Shown here: piece by piece, positions 39,466 through 49,799 of the stretch
Position numbering within the stretch: position 1 is the first letter of the stretch
Layout: every line of letters begins with the position of its first letter
Assembly: GCA_037349105.1 (NCBI GenBank)
Contig: JAYJMM010000026.1
Coordinates: 2,418,001 to 2,482,000, forward strand
Reading direction: 5' to 3'
From: Limnomonas spitsbergensis
Taxonomy: Eukaryota > Chlorophyta > Chlorophyceae > Chlamydomonadales
Length of the DNA stretch: 64,000 bases
Notes under the pieces: generated by a model
What the model saw: the letters and a program-made list of their open reading frames with translations, nothing else
The model's database searches: none
What the model was told of the DNA's origin: nothing
Made by a program: the position numbers and the translations under genes

Positions 39466-40091
39466 CGACCATCCGATCCGTCGGTTGATCTTCCTCATCA
39501 AGAGTCGTTCATTCCGCTCTGCATTGTTCTTCACTTCGGGTTGTTTCGTCCACAAGTCCGATCTAGACCGCCTAACCTGGCAATTGTCAACCTTAGTGCA
39601 TCAGTCTCCTCAAGGGTCGACTTCAATTCGTAACTTTTGTCAACAATAAGGGAAGAATCATCAAAGGTTAGTGTAGTAACCCGAGGATTAAGTCGAGGAT
39701 AATCTGGTACCATCCAGATTATCGCTGTTGCACAGCAGTTTACCCTTGGAAAAGGGCTCCTATCACTCATTCTTCTCTTTTTAAAAGAGTGCTAAGAGCC
39801 CTTTCCCAAGGGTAAACTGCTGTGCAACAGCGATAATTTGGCTAGTACCAGATTGTCCTCGACTTAATCCTCGGGTTACTACACTAACCTTTGATGATTC
39901 TTCCCTTACTGTTGACAAAAGTTACGAATTAAAGTCGACCCTTGAGGAGACTGATGCACCGAGGTCGACAGTTGCCAGGTTTAGGCGGTCTGGATCGGAC
40001 TTGTGGACGAAACAACCCGAAGTGAAGAAGAATGCTGAGTTGAATGAACGACTCTTGATGAGGAAGATCAATCGAAGGATCGGATGGTCGA
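39466..40091. repeat. Long inverted repeat, two arms of about 295 bp
   Basis: The left arm 39466-39759 and right arm 39796-40091 are near-perfect reverse complements, for example TCGACCATCCGATCC with GGATCGGATGGTCGA, and TGTTGCACAGCAGTTTACCC with its complement. The spacer is 36 bp. A transcript would fold into a hairpin of almost 300 bp. The right arm reads in frame into the gag-like fragment that follows, so the palindrome arose by inverted duplication of retroelement sequence. Confidence 0.9.
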
Positions 40092-40405
40092 ATAGAGTGA
40101 CTGTTGAGCGCAATGATACTTCAGGGTCACTGGTACCTCGTGACACTGTGAATGTGTCCCGCCCTGAACGTTTGCCATCCCTCTTGAAACTGCAAACATT
40201 GCATCCATTTGCCGGTATATGCACAAGTTGGAGGATGTAGATGCTTGGCTTTTTCAGTGTGATCAGTTGTATGACTTGGCAGCTATAATGGATAATGAGC
40301 AACGGATCATGTTTGCGGGCCAGGCAAGGGTTGAGAGTCTGCGATGTGCGAAAGAACAGGAAGCTGCATGTCATGTAAGTGCCTGTAAGAAGGATGAGCT
40401 CTGAG
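40092..40405 (+). pseudogene. Gag-like retroelement fragment
   Basis: The frame contains MHKLEDVDAWLFQCDQLYD and then AAIMDNEQRIMFAGQARVES. The spacing of W-LFQ, the later D and the hydrophobic-Ala-Gly end is that of the retrotransposon gag domain (W-x-F-Q ... D ... A-x-x-x-L). It is cut after about 60 residues. Upstream, the frame continues out of the right arm of the inverted repeat. Confidence 0.5.
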
Positions 40406-40764
40406 CGATCCTTGGCCGTCGCGATCCGGGCTTTGGTTGCTGCCTTGACAAAGTTGGCGCACGCGAGACAGGGAGGAGCAAGAGGTTTCTTCGGCTTGCA
40501 TGCCGGGGCGGAGGAAGGTCTGACGGAGTGTCCCGACGAAGAGCCTTCGGTAGCGGAGCGGTAGATTCCTCTACTGGCCTGTCACCGTAGTCCAGCTCGA
40601 TTGCATTTGGATCGTCGTCCGCCTCTTCGGTCGCGTCTGAATCGTCCTCTGCTGGGCGCTTAGGCGGCACTGTGAGCAGTCGGCAGCGAAACAGTCGGGC
40701 AAACGAGATTATGCAGCTTTTCAGTGGGAAGTGCATAGTGAACTTCTACAGTTGCGCAACTGCC

Positions 40765-41030
40765 TGGGTGAGGTACGACGGTCGCTGAAGGTCGCTGGAG
40801 GTCGCAGGCACGCAAATCAGCGAGACAGAGTGTCACGCAAATTCGCAAACGAGTACCACTGACCATGCTTGAACTATGGTCGCAGGCAAGGGATTCAGCG
40901 AGACAGAGTGTCAAGCTAATCCACAAACGAGTACCGATGACTACTAAACATGAACTGTGGTCGCAGGCGAGGAAATCAGCAAGACCGTGTGTCAAGCTGA
41001 TTAACAAGCGAGTACCTTGTCATAAACTAA
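40765..41030 (+). repeat. Three diverged tandem units of about 75-85 bp
   Basis: Each unit contains GGTCGCAGGC, TCAGCGAGACAGAGTGTCA (or a variant) and AACGAGTACC. Units begin near 40790, 40873 and 40958. There is no gene. Confidence 0.7.
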
Positions 41031-41319
41031 GTAGCATGCAACAAGCAACGTGTATTTGATCAGATGCGACAGTTTGGCAAATGGCGGCAACATCAGGAGC
41101 GTGATACCGGTATGTCCCTCACAATAATTTTGTGACACGGATAGGAAATAGCTCGGAGACCAAATGTGTCAGGGTAGTATCAACGGAATCGCCCTTGCTT
41201 GCAGTAGCTTGTCTTCAAGTACCGTACTTGGATCGGGGAATCCGGGAAATGGCAGCCTCTTGTTACAAAGACGGACATAGGTCCAATAGCTCAATCCAAC
41301 GTCGGAAAAAGTGCACGTG

Positions 41320-41800
41320 AGGGACATTGGTGTGTGGCCGGCCACCGTGGGCCGCCCCACTGGGAATTTGCCAGCCCCAGTGGGTATCCTCACCGTGGGG
41401 ATACATGTTGTGGGGCTCCGTAATGGGTTGGCATATGTGGGGTGTGTCTGATGGGATACTCCCACGGTGGGTCCAAGTGTGAGGATTCCCCTACACCGGG
41501 CTTTCGCGATGGACGGTCCCACTTATGTTCCCCTATCGTGGGGATCCCAACATGGGGATACCCATAGTGGGGCATTAGCAATAGGCTGACCCACGTATGG
41601 CCGACTATCGTGGGGATCCCCACATGGGGGGAACCCACAGGGAGAACTCCGGGATGGTTGCACCCACGCTACATGACCTCACCATGGTGGACCCATTATT
41701 TCAAAGCGTGGCTTGCCCACCGTGGGCCAACCACATCAGGTATACCCATTTATGTGCTATTGGCATGGAAGTCCCACCGCCATAGGGTTGATAGGGTTTA
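41320..41800. repeat. Cluster of short CCCAC/GTGGG palindromes
   Basis: Many imperfect palindromes such as CCCACGGTGGG, CCCACCGTGGG and TATCGTGGGGATCCCAACAT follow each other for about 450 bp. The cluster starts just after CGTCGGAAAAAGTGCACGTG. The reverse complement of that junction occurs at 47185-47205 beside a second cluster (47095-47190). Confidence 0.6.
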
Positions 41801-41934
41801 GGGGCGGGTTCAGCGTTTATATGGTTTAGGTGCAAGTTCAGGGTTAACATGGATTAGGGGCTAGTTTATGGTGTTAGGGTTAAGTGGATGGGGCCAGAAA
41901 GGATCAACAACATGGAACGGTTTCACCCGACGCC

Positions 41935-43127
41935 ATGATGCTGCGGAAAAGCTAATGAAAGCTCTATACCGCTGCCAGAAATCCGTGGAGCCAGACAAGA
42001 TCAGCTATTGGCACAGTTTCACCCGACGCCATGTTGCCGCAGCAAAAGCTACTAAAAGCTTTATAATGCTACCGAAAATCTGTGGGGCCAGACAGGATCA
42101 GCAAAAGCTACTGAAAGCTCTATGCCGCTGCCAGAAATCCGTGGGGCCATACATGATCAGCAAAAGCTATTGAAAGCTCTATGCCGCTGCCAGAAAACCG
42201 TGGGCCAGACAGGATCAACAAAAGCTACTGAAAGCTCTATGCCGCTGCCAATAATCCATGGGCCAAAAAGGATCAGCAAAAGCTACTGAAAGCTCTATGC
42301 CGCTGCCAGAAATCCGAGGGGCCAGACAAGATCAGCAAAAGCAACTGAAAGCTCTATGCCGCTGCCAGAAATCCGAGGGGCCAGACAGGATCAGCAAAAG
42401 CTACTGAAAGCTCTATGCCGCTGCCAGAAATCCGTGGGGCTAGACAGGATCAGCAAAAGGTACTCAAAGCTCTTTGCCGCTGCCAGAAATCCGTGGGGCA
42501 AGACATGATCAGCAAAAGCTACTAAAAGCTTTATAGTGCTACCGAAAATCCGTGGGGCCAGACAGGATCAGCAAAAGCTACTAAAAGCTCTATGCCGCTG
42601 CCAAAAATCCGTGGGCCAAAAAGGATCAGCAAAATGTACTAAAAGCTCTATTCCGCTGCCAGAAATCCGTGGGGCAAGACAAGATCAACAAAAGCTACTG
42701 AAAGCTCTATGCCGCTGCCAGAAAACCGTGGGCCAGATAGGATCAGCAAAAGCTACTGAAAGCTCTATGCCGCTGCCAGAAATCCGTGGGCCTAACAGGA
42801 TCAGCAAAAGCTACTGAAAGCTCTGTGCCGCTGCCAAAAATCCGAGGGGCCAAACAAGATCAGCAAAAGCAACTGAAAGCTCTATGCCGCTGCCAAAAAT
42901 CCGTGGGGCTAGACTGGATCAGGAAAAGCTACTGAAAGCTTTATGCCGCTGCCAGAATTCTGTGGGGCCAGACATGATCAGCAAAAGCTACTGAAAGCTC
43001 TATGCTGTTGCCTACGCTGCCAATAATCCGTGGGGCTAGACAGGATCAGATAAAGCTACTGAAAGCTCTATGCCGCTGCCAGATATACGTGGGGCTAGAT
43101 TGGATCAGCAAAAGCTACTGAAAGCTC
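41935..43127 (+). repeat. 59-bp minisatellite, main part
   Basis: About twenty units contain GATCAGCAAAAGCTACTGAA, AGCTCTATGCCGCTGCCAG and AATCCGTGGGGCCAGACAG. Units vary by single changes. The array is broken at 43127 by the hAT element and resumes at 45808, where one further unit is left. The short frames in it are artefacts of the repeat. Confidence 0.9.
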
Positions 43128-43443
43128 CATGGTAGCACGATACGATACGATGCAATACGATACGATACGAATTCGATACAATACGATGAATTGAACGTAT
43201 CGTATCAATTCAGTGAAAAAAGTCATTTTTAGACTGAGCTGATAACCAGAGTCTGTGGGGTCAAGCTGAGTACTTTTGACTGAGCTGGATAGCTCAATAG
43301 CTGAGGGCCTGAGTAAGTTGCGTAGTGTTGAGACTGAGTTGAGGGCCGGCAAAGCATTTTTCGTCCATGCCAGCTCAGCATGATTCCAACATTTGTCGGC
43401 CGGCACAGCAATGGCTAGTGTATCATTTTCCGGCTACAAGTCC

Positions 43444-43700
43444 ACTTTATCAATGACGTTACACCACTGGGCCCTGCTCAAAAGGCTCGGCGCCCAACTG
43501 TCTGGTTGGGAGAGAAAAAACGAACAAGTACCGAACAGTTCTCTACAAACTAGATCTAAACTATTGAGACAGCCTTCTATCATAAAACACAGGCCAAAAA
43601 CAGTTGATAAATCATTCATATAGTTGCAGTAAACCTCAATAAAGTCTCCATGAGGGGTCAACACACGCCTGGTGTGTAGGTTTAAAATACTGCAGAAATG
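43444..43700 (-). mobile_element. Family A copy inside the hAT element
   Basis: Starts TCAATGACGTTACACCACTG and continues GGCCCTGCTCAAAAGGCTCG and CCCAACTGTCTGGTTGGGAG. The far end is not defined. It lies where the C-terminal exons of the transposase should be, so it may mark the event that removed them. Confidence 0.55.
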
Positions 43701-43775
43701 CAGAATAAAAAAATGCAGAATCATTTGGCAGTGTAGGTCTCAGAAAATGTAGCGAGCAATGGCGAGCAATGTCAC

Positions 43776-45587
43776 CTAATCTTGGAACCGCGACACCAGT
43801 CCCCCGCTTCTCCTTGGGCAGCCGCTTGATGAACGCAATCCAGCTCGCATCCTCGATCATGCTCTTCAGGTCGTCCTTCATCTCCAGTATGCTGTCCAGG
43901 ATGATAAAGTGGTACGCAAACCTGGTGGCAGCTGAGAGGGGCAAGGAGGCAATGTAAAAATTGGCACAAATGAGACGGCAATCAGTGGCAAGCAATATCA
44001 GGGAGTACATGAAACATAGCAGTTGGTTTTCCTGATCCACTGATTTATTTATTTTGTTTATTTTCCCATCCAATTAGGGATGGACGCCCACACGGCCGAG
44101 CCTTTTTGAGGAGGGCCCACAGGTATATCGTCATTGACATGAAACATAGCAGTTGATGAATAAGCATCGCTCTAGTTCAGGTCAGGGTTTCGGGTTAAGC
44201 TCCCAACTTCAATACTTAGCCTACGAAAGAAACCCTAAACCCTTAACCCTACGAAAGATTTCACGCACCTGGCTTTTGCAGAGACTTCTTCGACCCCTCT
44301 GCAGCGTGCTTGCGGACAAGGGCGAGGCTGGCATGATGGTTGGTGACGAACTTCACCAGCGTAGATGCTTGGTCTAGGATGTCCTTCACCCAAGGAAGCT
44401 TGCCGATGGAAGTCAGGGCCAGGTCCACACCGTGAGCTCCACACCGGACCCATGCAATGCCTGGGAACTCCTCCTTGAGCAAAGCTGCAGCTGCTGCATT
44501 CACGCCGGCTGAGTCTGTGCAGATGCAGACGATGTCCTCCGCACCCTGCTGTGTAATTGCAAGGGCGAGCTGCGCAGCAATGTAGGGAGCGTCCTTGACA
44601 GCGCCGCTGGTGTCTATGGCAGAGAGGAACTTCGTGCCCTTGGGAGTCGTCACAAGAAAATTGAGGAGCGGCCTGTTCTGAGCATTGGACCAGCCGTCGC
44701 TGATGAGGCTGCAGCCGCACACCTTCATGACGTCCATGATCTTGTCGAGGACGTCATCCACCCTGTCCTTACACTGCAACACAGCAGCAGCAGCAACAAA
44801 ACAGACGTGGGTGCATGGCAATCAAAGCATCAAAGCATAGCAATCAGAGGATGGTTGCATGGCAATCAGGGCAGGTCCGTAGGGCAGGCCGGCGCTCAGG
44901 GCAGGCTGGCATGGAAATTCAGAGCACCCATGCACCACCCGGCCAGTCACCGGATTATCACCGGATAACTCTGCAATTCTTTTTACTTTTTAAGCTCACC
45001 TTGTCGAGCAGTGTAGTACGCAACGGGTTGTAGCCAGGAGGCTTGTAACCAGCTCCGAACGCAGCCACCTTGCGCATCATCCTCTTCCAGTAGCGATTGC
45101 GGGAGACGTTGAAGGGGATGCCGTTGGCGTAGAATGCCATTGCGACTGATAGGTCGACGTCGTCCTTCTGCAGCTTGTTGGCGAAGTAAGGCATCGTCCC
45201 CGGCGTAGGTGGAATGCGGCTTGCTGCAGCGCTGCCAGCCCCAGGGAGATAGAGCTGCCCCATCACCACGTCGGATTGCTTCTCCTCAGCGCTCTTGGCC
45301 GCTTCCTTGGCCGTTTTAACACTTTCAAATGACCGCAGCAGACTCTTGAGTGCTTCCTTGTCCTCGATGCTGTACTTGTTCGACTTGCACACTGCCACAT
45401 TCTTGCCCGGAACCTTGTTGCAATGATATATGGGCTTATTTACACCAGAGCACACGAATTCATTCTTGCATTTCAGGCACTTCCACTTGCTGTTGGAGGT
45501 AAACTTGCTTGGGTCGCCTTTCTGCGGCACTTTTCCGAGGTTCTGACAGTATCTACTGAGGACATCAACCTCGTCATCATCCGACAT
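43776..45587 (-). pseudogene. hAT-type transposase, three exons, C-terminus missing
   Basis: Minus-strand exons: 45587-45000, 44773-44269 and 43931-43776, with GT-AG borders and matching phases (196 codons, then 168 plus one base, then 51 plus one base). The N-terminus holds a Cys/His finger (WKCLKCKNEFVC, then HCNK) like a BED finger. VDLSVAMAFYANGIPFNVSR and GYKPPGYNPLRTTLLDKV are typical of hAT transposases. Exon 2 has CSLISDGWSNAQNRPLLNFL, the DUF659 block with the first catalytic Asp, then ICTDSAGVNAAAAALL and WVRCGAHGVDLALTSIGKL. Exon 3 has TRFAYHFIILDSILEMKDDL. No dimerisation domain follows, so the copy is defective. An upstream ATG (45722) lies in the subterminal repeats and is less likely. 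Confidence 0.8.
44026..44136 (+). mobile_element. Family A insertion with 19-bp target duplication
   Basis: A 111-bp insertion in a transposase intron, flanked by ACATGAAACATAGCAGTTG at 44007-44025 and 44137-44155. It ends with the family A block in reverse (GCCCACACGGCCGAGCCTTT ... CGTCATTGAC). A long target duplication of this kind, and a constant end with a variable other end, are marks of non-LTR retroposition with 5' truncation. Confidence 0.75.
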
Positions 45588-45807
45588 TGTGCAGCGCTTA
45601 GTCGGAGACGAGACACGTCCCACTTTTACTAGTGTGTACATCACGGCATGCCCTAAATAACGAGGGGGGGGGCACTGAGGCTCTACTGTCCATCCTGTGG
45701 ACCGGACTGGGCTGGGCAGCATCGTATCGTTTCGAATCAGCCGTATCGTTTCGTATCATCGAAACGATACGAATACGAAGGCCTAAACATCGTATCGTGC
45801 TACCATG

Positions 45808-45865
45808 GAAAGCTCTATGCCGCTGCCAGAATTCCGTGGGGCCAGACAGGATCAGCAAATCGTTG
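45808..45865 (+). repeat. 59-bp minisatellite, remnant right of hAT
   Basis: GAAAGCTCTATGCCGCTGCC followed by GTGGGGCCAGACAGGATCAG is one array unit, separated from the rest only by the hAT insertion. Confidence 0.9.
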
Positions 45866-46279
45866 TCGTCATCAGTCGATGCTTCGCTTCCGTTTAAAGC
45901 TAACGTGCTTTGCATCTTCCATGCCTTCCAGTAAGCTTACCAGTCTGCATGTAAGCTTGCCAGCATCCAACTTGGAAAGTGACATGCATATCATGCTATA
46001 CCATGCTGAGCAAGTGGCAGTGATATACTTCTGCTTGGCATCTTGTTTCAACATGCATACAGCAATGGCCTAGTTGTTGAAATTGTGTGTACAGACTGCC
46101 GGTGTCATGTGGGTTGACGCATGCATGGGGTGTGAGTGTTGTGCCTCATGCACTTGTGTGCGCGATCTCGTTGTGTTCGTTACCGTTACCTTATAATTCT
46201 AGCTAGGTTAGGCCGTGGCTAAGCTTTTCTCACCAAGTGCAATGAGACTCATTCCTCGTGCAAATTCCCTTTCCTCTAG

Positions 46280-46339
46280 GAGCTTTCCAACTCTGCCTGG
46301 TTGGCCTTTCTCTTTGCTACAGTCTATGGCATCAAAGAC
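46280..46339 (+). CDS. Isolated exon-like segment of an unknown gene
   Basis: Sixty bases between a pyrimidine-rich TTCCTCTAG acceptor and a perfect GTAAGT donor read ELSNSAWLAFLFATVYGIKD, a hydrophobic segment that could span a membrane. I cannot link it in phase to neighbouring exons. It may be a lone exon of a gene whose other parts I fail to see, or a relic. Confidence 0.3.
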
Positions 46340-46429
46340 GTAAGTACTTATCATGACGTGCATGGTGCATATTTTTCTCTTTGGTCCTCAATTGCTTTCA
46401 TTCCTCTCTCAGTCGTGACTTGGTTGCGT

Positions 46430-46612
46430 GCTCAAGCATAGACACCACATGGGTTGGGGAATCTTTGACTGCCTTTCCTTTTTAGGGTGGGGTTTCTCCT
46501 TTGTGTACCTTCAGTCGTTCCTTTCCCGGTTTATTTCCTTTTCTCCCAACGAGGCAGCCCACAAGGCCAAGCCTTTTTGAGACGTGCACAGAGGTGTAAC
46601 GTTATTGACTTG
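46430..46612 (+). mobile_element. Family A copy
   Basis: Ends with CTCCCAACGAGGCAGCCCAC and GTGTAACGTTATTGAC. The following GACTTGTTGCATG resembles GACTTGGTTGCGTG at 46417, which may be a decayed target duplication. The left boundary is uncertain. Confidence 0.45.
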
Positions 46613-48490
46613 TTGCATGGTGGACAGCTCTTTCTTGGATGCCCCCAGTGCGTTGTATTTAACAATTCCCAAAATTGATTATACTTCATGACCACTCATT
46701 ACTTGATAAGCAATGTCCTGAACATCTGCCCCTTTTTCAATTGTACGCTTCGCGCATTACCAAGAGGACTGCCAACTCATCTCTATGTGCTACATCTGTG
46801 CTTAAGCAGCCCGTGGAGATGTTTGATGCGACGCCTTGCTTTTCGTTGCTTAGAATCTGCCATAGAAGTATCTCACAACTAAGCCAGATGGCACTAATTC
46901 TGAGTCGATAAAGTTACCCCTCTGAGTAATAACTTGTTGGCTGGGATAATCTGACAAACAAAGTGGATGACCCCTTAAATAATGATGATGGTGAAAGCAT
47001 GTTCGATAATTCATTTCTCCAGCTTTCGTTTTTCCCTGATATGTTTGTTCTTTCGTGTCAGTTTAGGGTGCCACATGTGCGAGCTAGCTTGCTATTTTAG
47101 GGTACCACATGTGCAAGCGCCCCACGTGGGGTGACCCACGCACCAGTCCGGTCAGACCCATCGTGGAGTGAGTGGGTCCCCCCACGTGCACTTTTTCCGA
47201 CGAATAACAATCTACTAGTCAATAGAAGCGCATAGCATAATAAGAAGGCAAGCAAACTAGGCATGCCCTAGTCCGTGACAAATAACAATTACTACCATGC
47301 ATAAGAGAGTTATGGACACAGTCAGAGTGTCATGGAACTTAGTGAGCATGTCATGGTGTCATAATGTCATGGCTACAGTCAGCTACTAGTCATGGCAACT
47401 ACAGTAAGCACCAAACTTCGGAAAGAGATTCGGAAAAGAAACACAAACCGAAACGGCTTCAGTCCGCCTAGAGTGATAGGCGAACTAGCATAACCAATGG
47501 TTTGATATCCTAGCTACTTGCATGGATACAATAGACATGGAAACAAGAAGGCATTCTAAGGCATTATAAGTGCCAGCTCTGTTACAAGCAAGATCGCAAA
47601 TGCGTGGCATGCTGTGACCGGTCATATACCTATTTTAATGTTAGATTTTCGCCGAATCCCCTATTATGGCGCAAACCCTGCCAGACGGGCTGCTCACGGC
47701 AGATAATGTGCTGCAGGTTGTCTGGTTTAGGGCACAGTTGCCGTACCGGTATGGCCGTTTCCACAGGTCATGTTGATCAGTTGGTCAGACATGGGACTCG
47801 TCGCAACCTGGCCGACTGGAGCCACATCATTAAATAGGCATATCAATTTATTTGTCGCAAATTGATGAGATCCAGCACATGTGAGTTGTGATTGGAAGTA
47901 ACGGACGAGTCGTTTAAATGTGGATGCTGGCGTCAGATGCTCGATGCACCTTTAAGACGTGGCTTCTTTCATACGTTCCTCCACACCTCTTCCACGAGAT
48001 CCAATGGATGAAACGTTCCTCCATGGGAAAAACGAGTTCCTCCACCATAATCGTTGTGCTAAACATCACGAAGGAGATTGTACACCATACGTAGTTCTTC
48101 CTTCTTACTTGCACGTTTGATTGCGAAACCAAAACCAGGGTCACACTTCGTTGCGCGTCCTGTGATGGCTGGGCATGATAACAAGCATTGATCAGGAATA
48201 TATCAGAGGAGACAATTCAAATTTCTGCCGTCAACCAGCTTTCCAACCACCCGCCACGTGGCATCTCTGCCCTGTCACATCACCCCTAGCGTTGTCGCAT
48301 TACAGCTCCCGCGTGCGCAGCAAGGATCCCGGAAGCGGCACACTACCTTTGCTAACTCGAGCTCTCACATCAATACCCAATCACGAATGTGATAAGAAAT
48401 TCAAGGAGCCCGTCAGCTTTGCACGCGCTTGGGTACATACAGTAGGCTCGGTCTTGGGAGCTGAGTTGGGTTGTGCATGACATTGCCAGC
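46613..48490. other. Mostly non-coding region upstream of the second gene
   Basis: Contains the palindromic GTGGG cluster at 47095-47205, GTCATGG-rich sequence near 47330-47400, and AT-rich stretches. I see no convincing exon. The promoter of the gene starting at 48491 should lie in the last few hundred bases, which are rich in CCACGTGGC-like and CGC motifs but show no definite core element. Confidence 0.4.
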
Positions 48491-48667
48491 ATGAGCGGAC
48501 GACCCTGGTGGAAGCTCGCGCCGCTGGATTACCGTAGGGTGCGTCGATTGCTCTTCGCGGCGACGGGCGTATGCGGCGTCTCGCTGCTGGTCTCGTCCGA
48601 GCCGACCGGCCCCACCGACCCGCCTGACCTAGCCACGCTCCCCGGCCCCAACAGCCCCGGCCTACAG
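48491..48667 (+). CDS. First exon of a split gene of unknown function
   Basis: The ATG at 48491 opens a GC-rich frame, MSGRPWWKLAPLDYRRVRRL, then LFAATGVCGVSLLVSSEP and a Pro-rich stretch ending SPGLQ. It is followed by a GTGAAC donor at 48668 (phase 0). The basic patch followed by a short hydrophobic segment could be a signal anchor or an organelle leader. The sharp rise in codon-like GC content, in contrast to the surroundings, supports coding. The link to the exon at 54266 fits in phase but spans 5.6 kb of repeats. Confidence 0.5.
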
Positions 48668-48928
48668 GTGAACGCAGTGCCTCTAACGTAAAGATCTACC
48701 GTAGATCTACCCCAATTAAGTTCGAGTTCTCCCCCAGCTAGACTGCAGCCCGGCTGGCTGCCATGCGCCCATCCACCGTCTTCACATGCCAGCGTGCACA
48801 GGGACATGGGATCCAGGCCTACCAGGGCTTGGGGTTTGGACAGAGTTCAGGCTTAACTCGAACATTTAATTTCTTAATCTCTCTGCCTGGCCCTGCCAAA
48901 TAGTCTGGGACAAAGGCCCTCTTTGCCA

Positions 48929-49375
48929 TGACAGTCATACTTGCCATGTCAGTCATGTTTGCCATGTCAGTCATACTTGCCATGTCAGTCATACTTGCCA
49001 TGTCAGTCCCGTCAGTCATGTTTGCCATGTCAGTCATGTTTGCCATGTCAGTCATGTTTGCCATGTCAGTCATGTTTGCCATGTCAGTCATGTTTGCCAT
49101 GTCAGTCATGTTTGCCACGTCAGTCATGTTTGCCATGTCAGTCATGTTTGCCATGTCAGTCATGTTTGCCATGTCAGTCATGTTTGCCATGTCAGTCATG
49201 TTTGCCATGTCAGTCATGTTTGCCATGTCAGTCATGTTTGCCACGTCAGTCATGTTTGCCATGTCAGTCATGTTTGCCATGTCAGTCATGTTTGCCACGT
49301 CAGTCATGATTGCCATGTCAGTCATGTTTGCCATGTCGGTTATGTTTGCCATGGCAGTCATGTTTGCTGTTCTGT
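48929..49375. repeat. 18-bp minisatellite
   Basis: About 25 units of GTCAGTCATGTTTGCCAT with few variants (CACGTC, ATACTT). Because 18 is a multiple of 3 and the unit has no stop, it reads open on both strands (MANMTD on minus, SVMFAM on plus). I take neither as a protein. It lies in the presumed first intron of the second gene. Confidence 0.9.
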
Positions 49376-49495
49376 GGCCGCCCATGGCCCAATTGGCATC
49401 AGGCTTGGTCCAACCTGCGGCAGGCGGCCCAAGCAGCATGATTGGCAGCACCTGGGGTCTCCGGCTGTACGCCAGAGTGTAGCTGATATGTAGCT
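49370..49495 (+). repeat. Dispersed repeat family B copy
   Basis: GGCCGCCCATGGCCCAATTG, GGCTTGGTCCAACCTGCGGC and the end GTGTAGCTGATATGTAGCTGA match the family described at 5570. It sits directly between the 18-bp array and the flank of the 67-bp array. Confidence 0.55.
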
Positions 49496-49799
49496 GAGTC
49501 AGGGACAAAGAAAGGCTGCACGCCTCACTCAGGCTTCCATTGGTGATTAGAATCCTCTGTGACGTAGGATCGGCTGTCCTTGGCTGCCGAGTTGGCGGCC
49601 TTGCGAGCTGGAGCCACCGTCTCTGCTGTTGGGTCTGTGGCCCGTCTGCTGGGATATGCCTTATGGCATGGAGAGACGAACTCGAGTGAGTGCTGTTGGC
49701 ATGCGTGTGTCTGTGTGTGTGGTGGGTGGGTGGGTGGGTGAATAGACGGGATGCTGGAGTGGAAATAGCGTGTATGTGTGTGTGCAAACAACTCCGGTA

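Larger units (their letters stand above)
43128..45807 (-). mobile_element. hAT transposon, 2680 bp, with TIRs and 8-bp target duplication
   Basis: Both ends carry the 19-bp inverted repeat CATGGTAGCACGATACGAT with no mismatch. The host sequence GAAAGCTC is duplicated on both sides (43120-43127 and 45808-45815), and removing the element restores a normal 59-bp unit. Just inside each end lie clustered CGATACGAT or CGTATCGTTTCG motifs, the usual subterminal transposase sites of hAT elements. Inside is a minus-strand transposase with BED-type finger and DUF659-like domain, whose C-terminal part is missing. Two family A copies (43444-43700 and 44026-44136) have inserted into it. Confidence 0.92.

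Noticed and set aside
41935..43127. CRISPR-like array of 59-bp units
   Set aside because: Units are contiguous with no unique spacers; it is a minisatellite.
48819..49787. 322-codon minus-strand frame with MANMTD repeats
   Set aside because: It is driven by the 18-bp array. The flanks are dispersed repeat and other low-complexity sequence with no domain.
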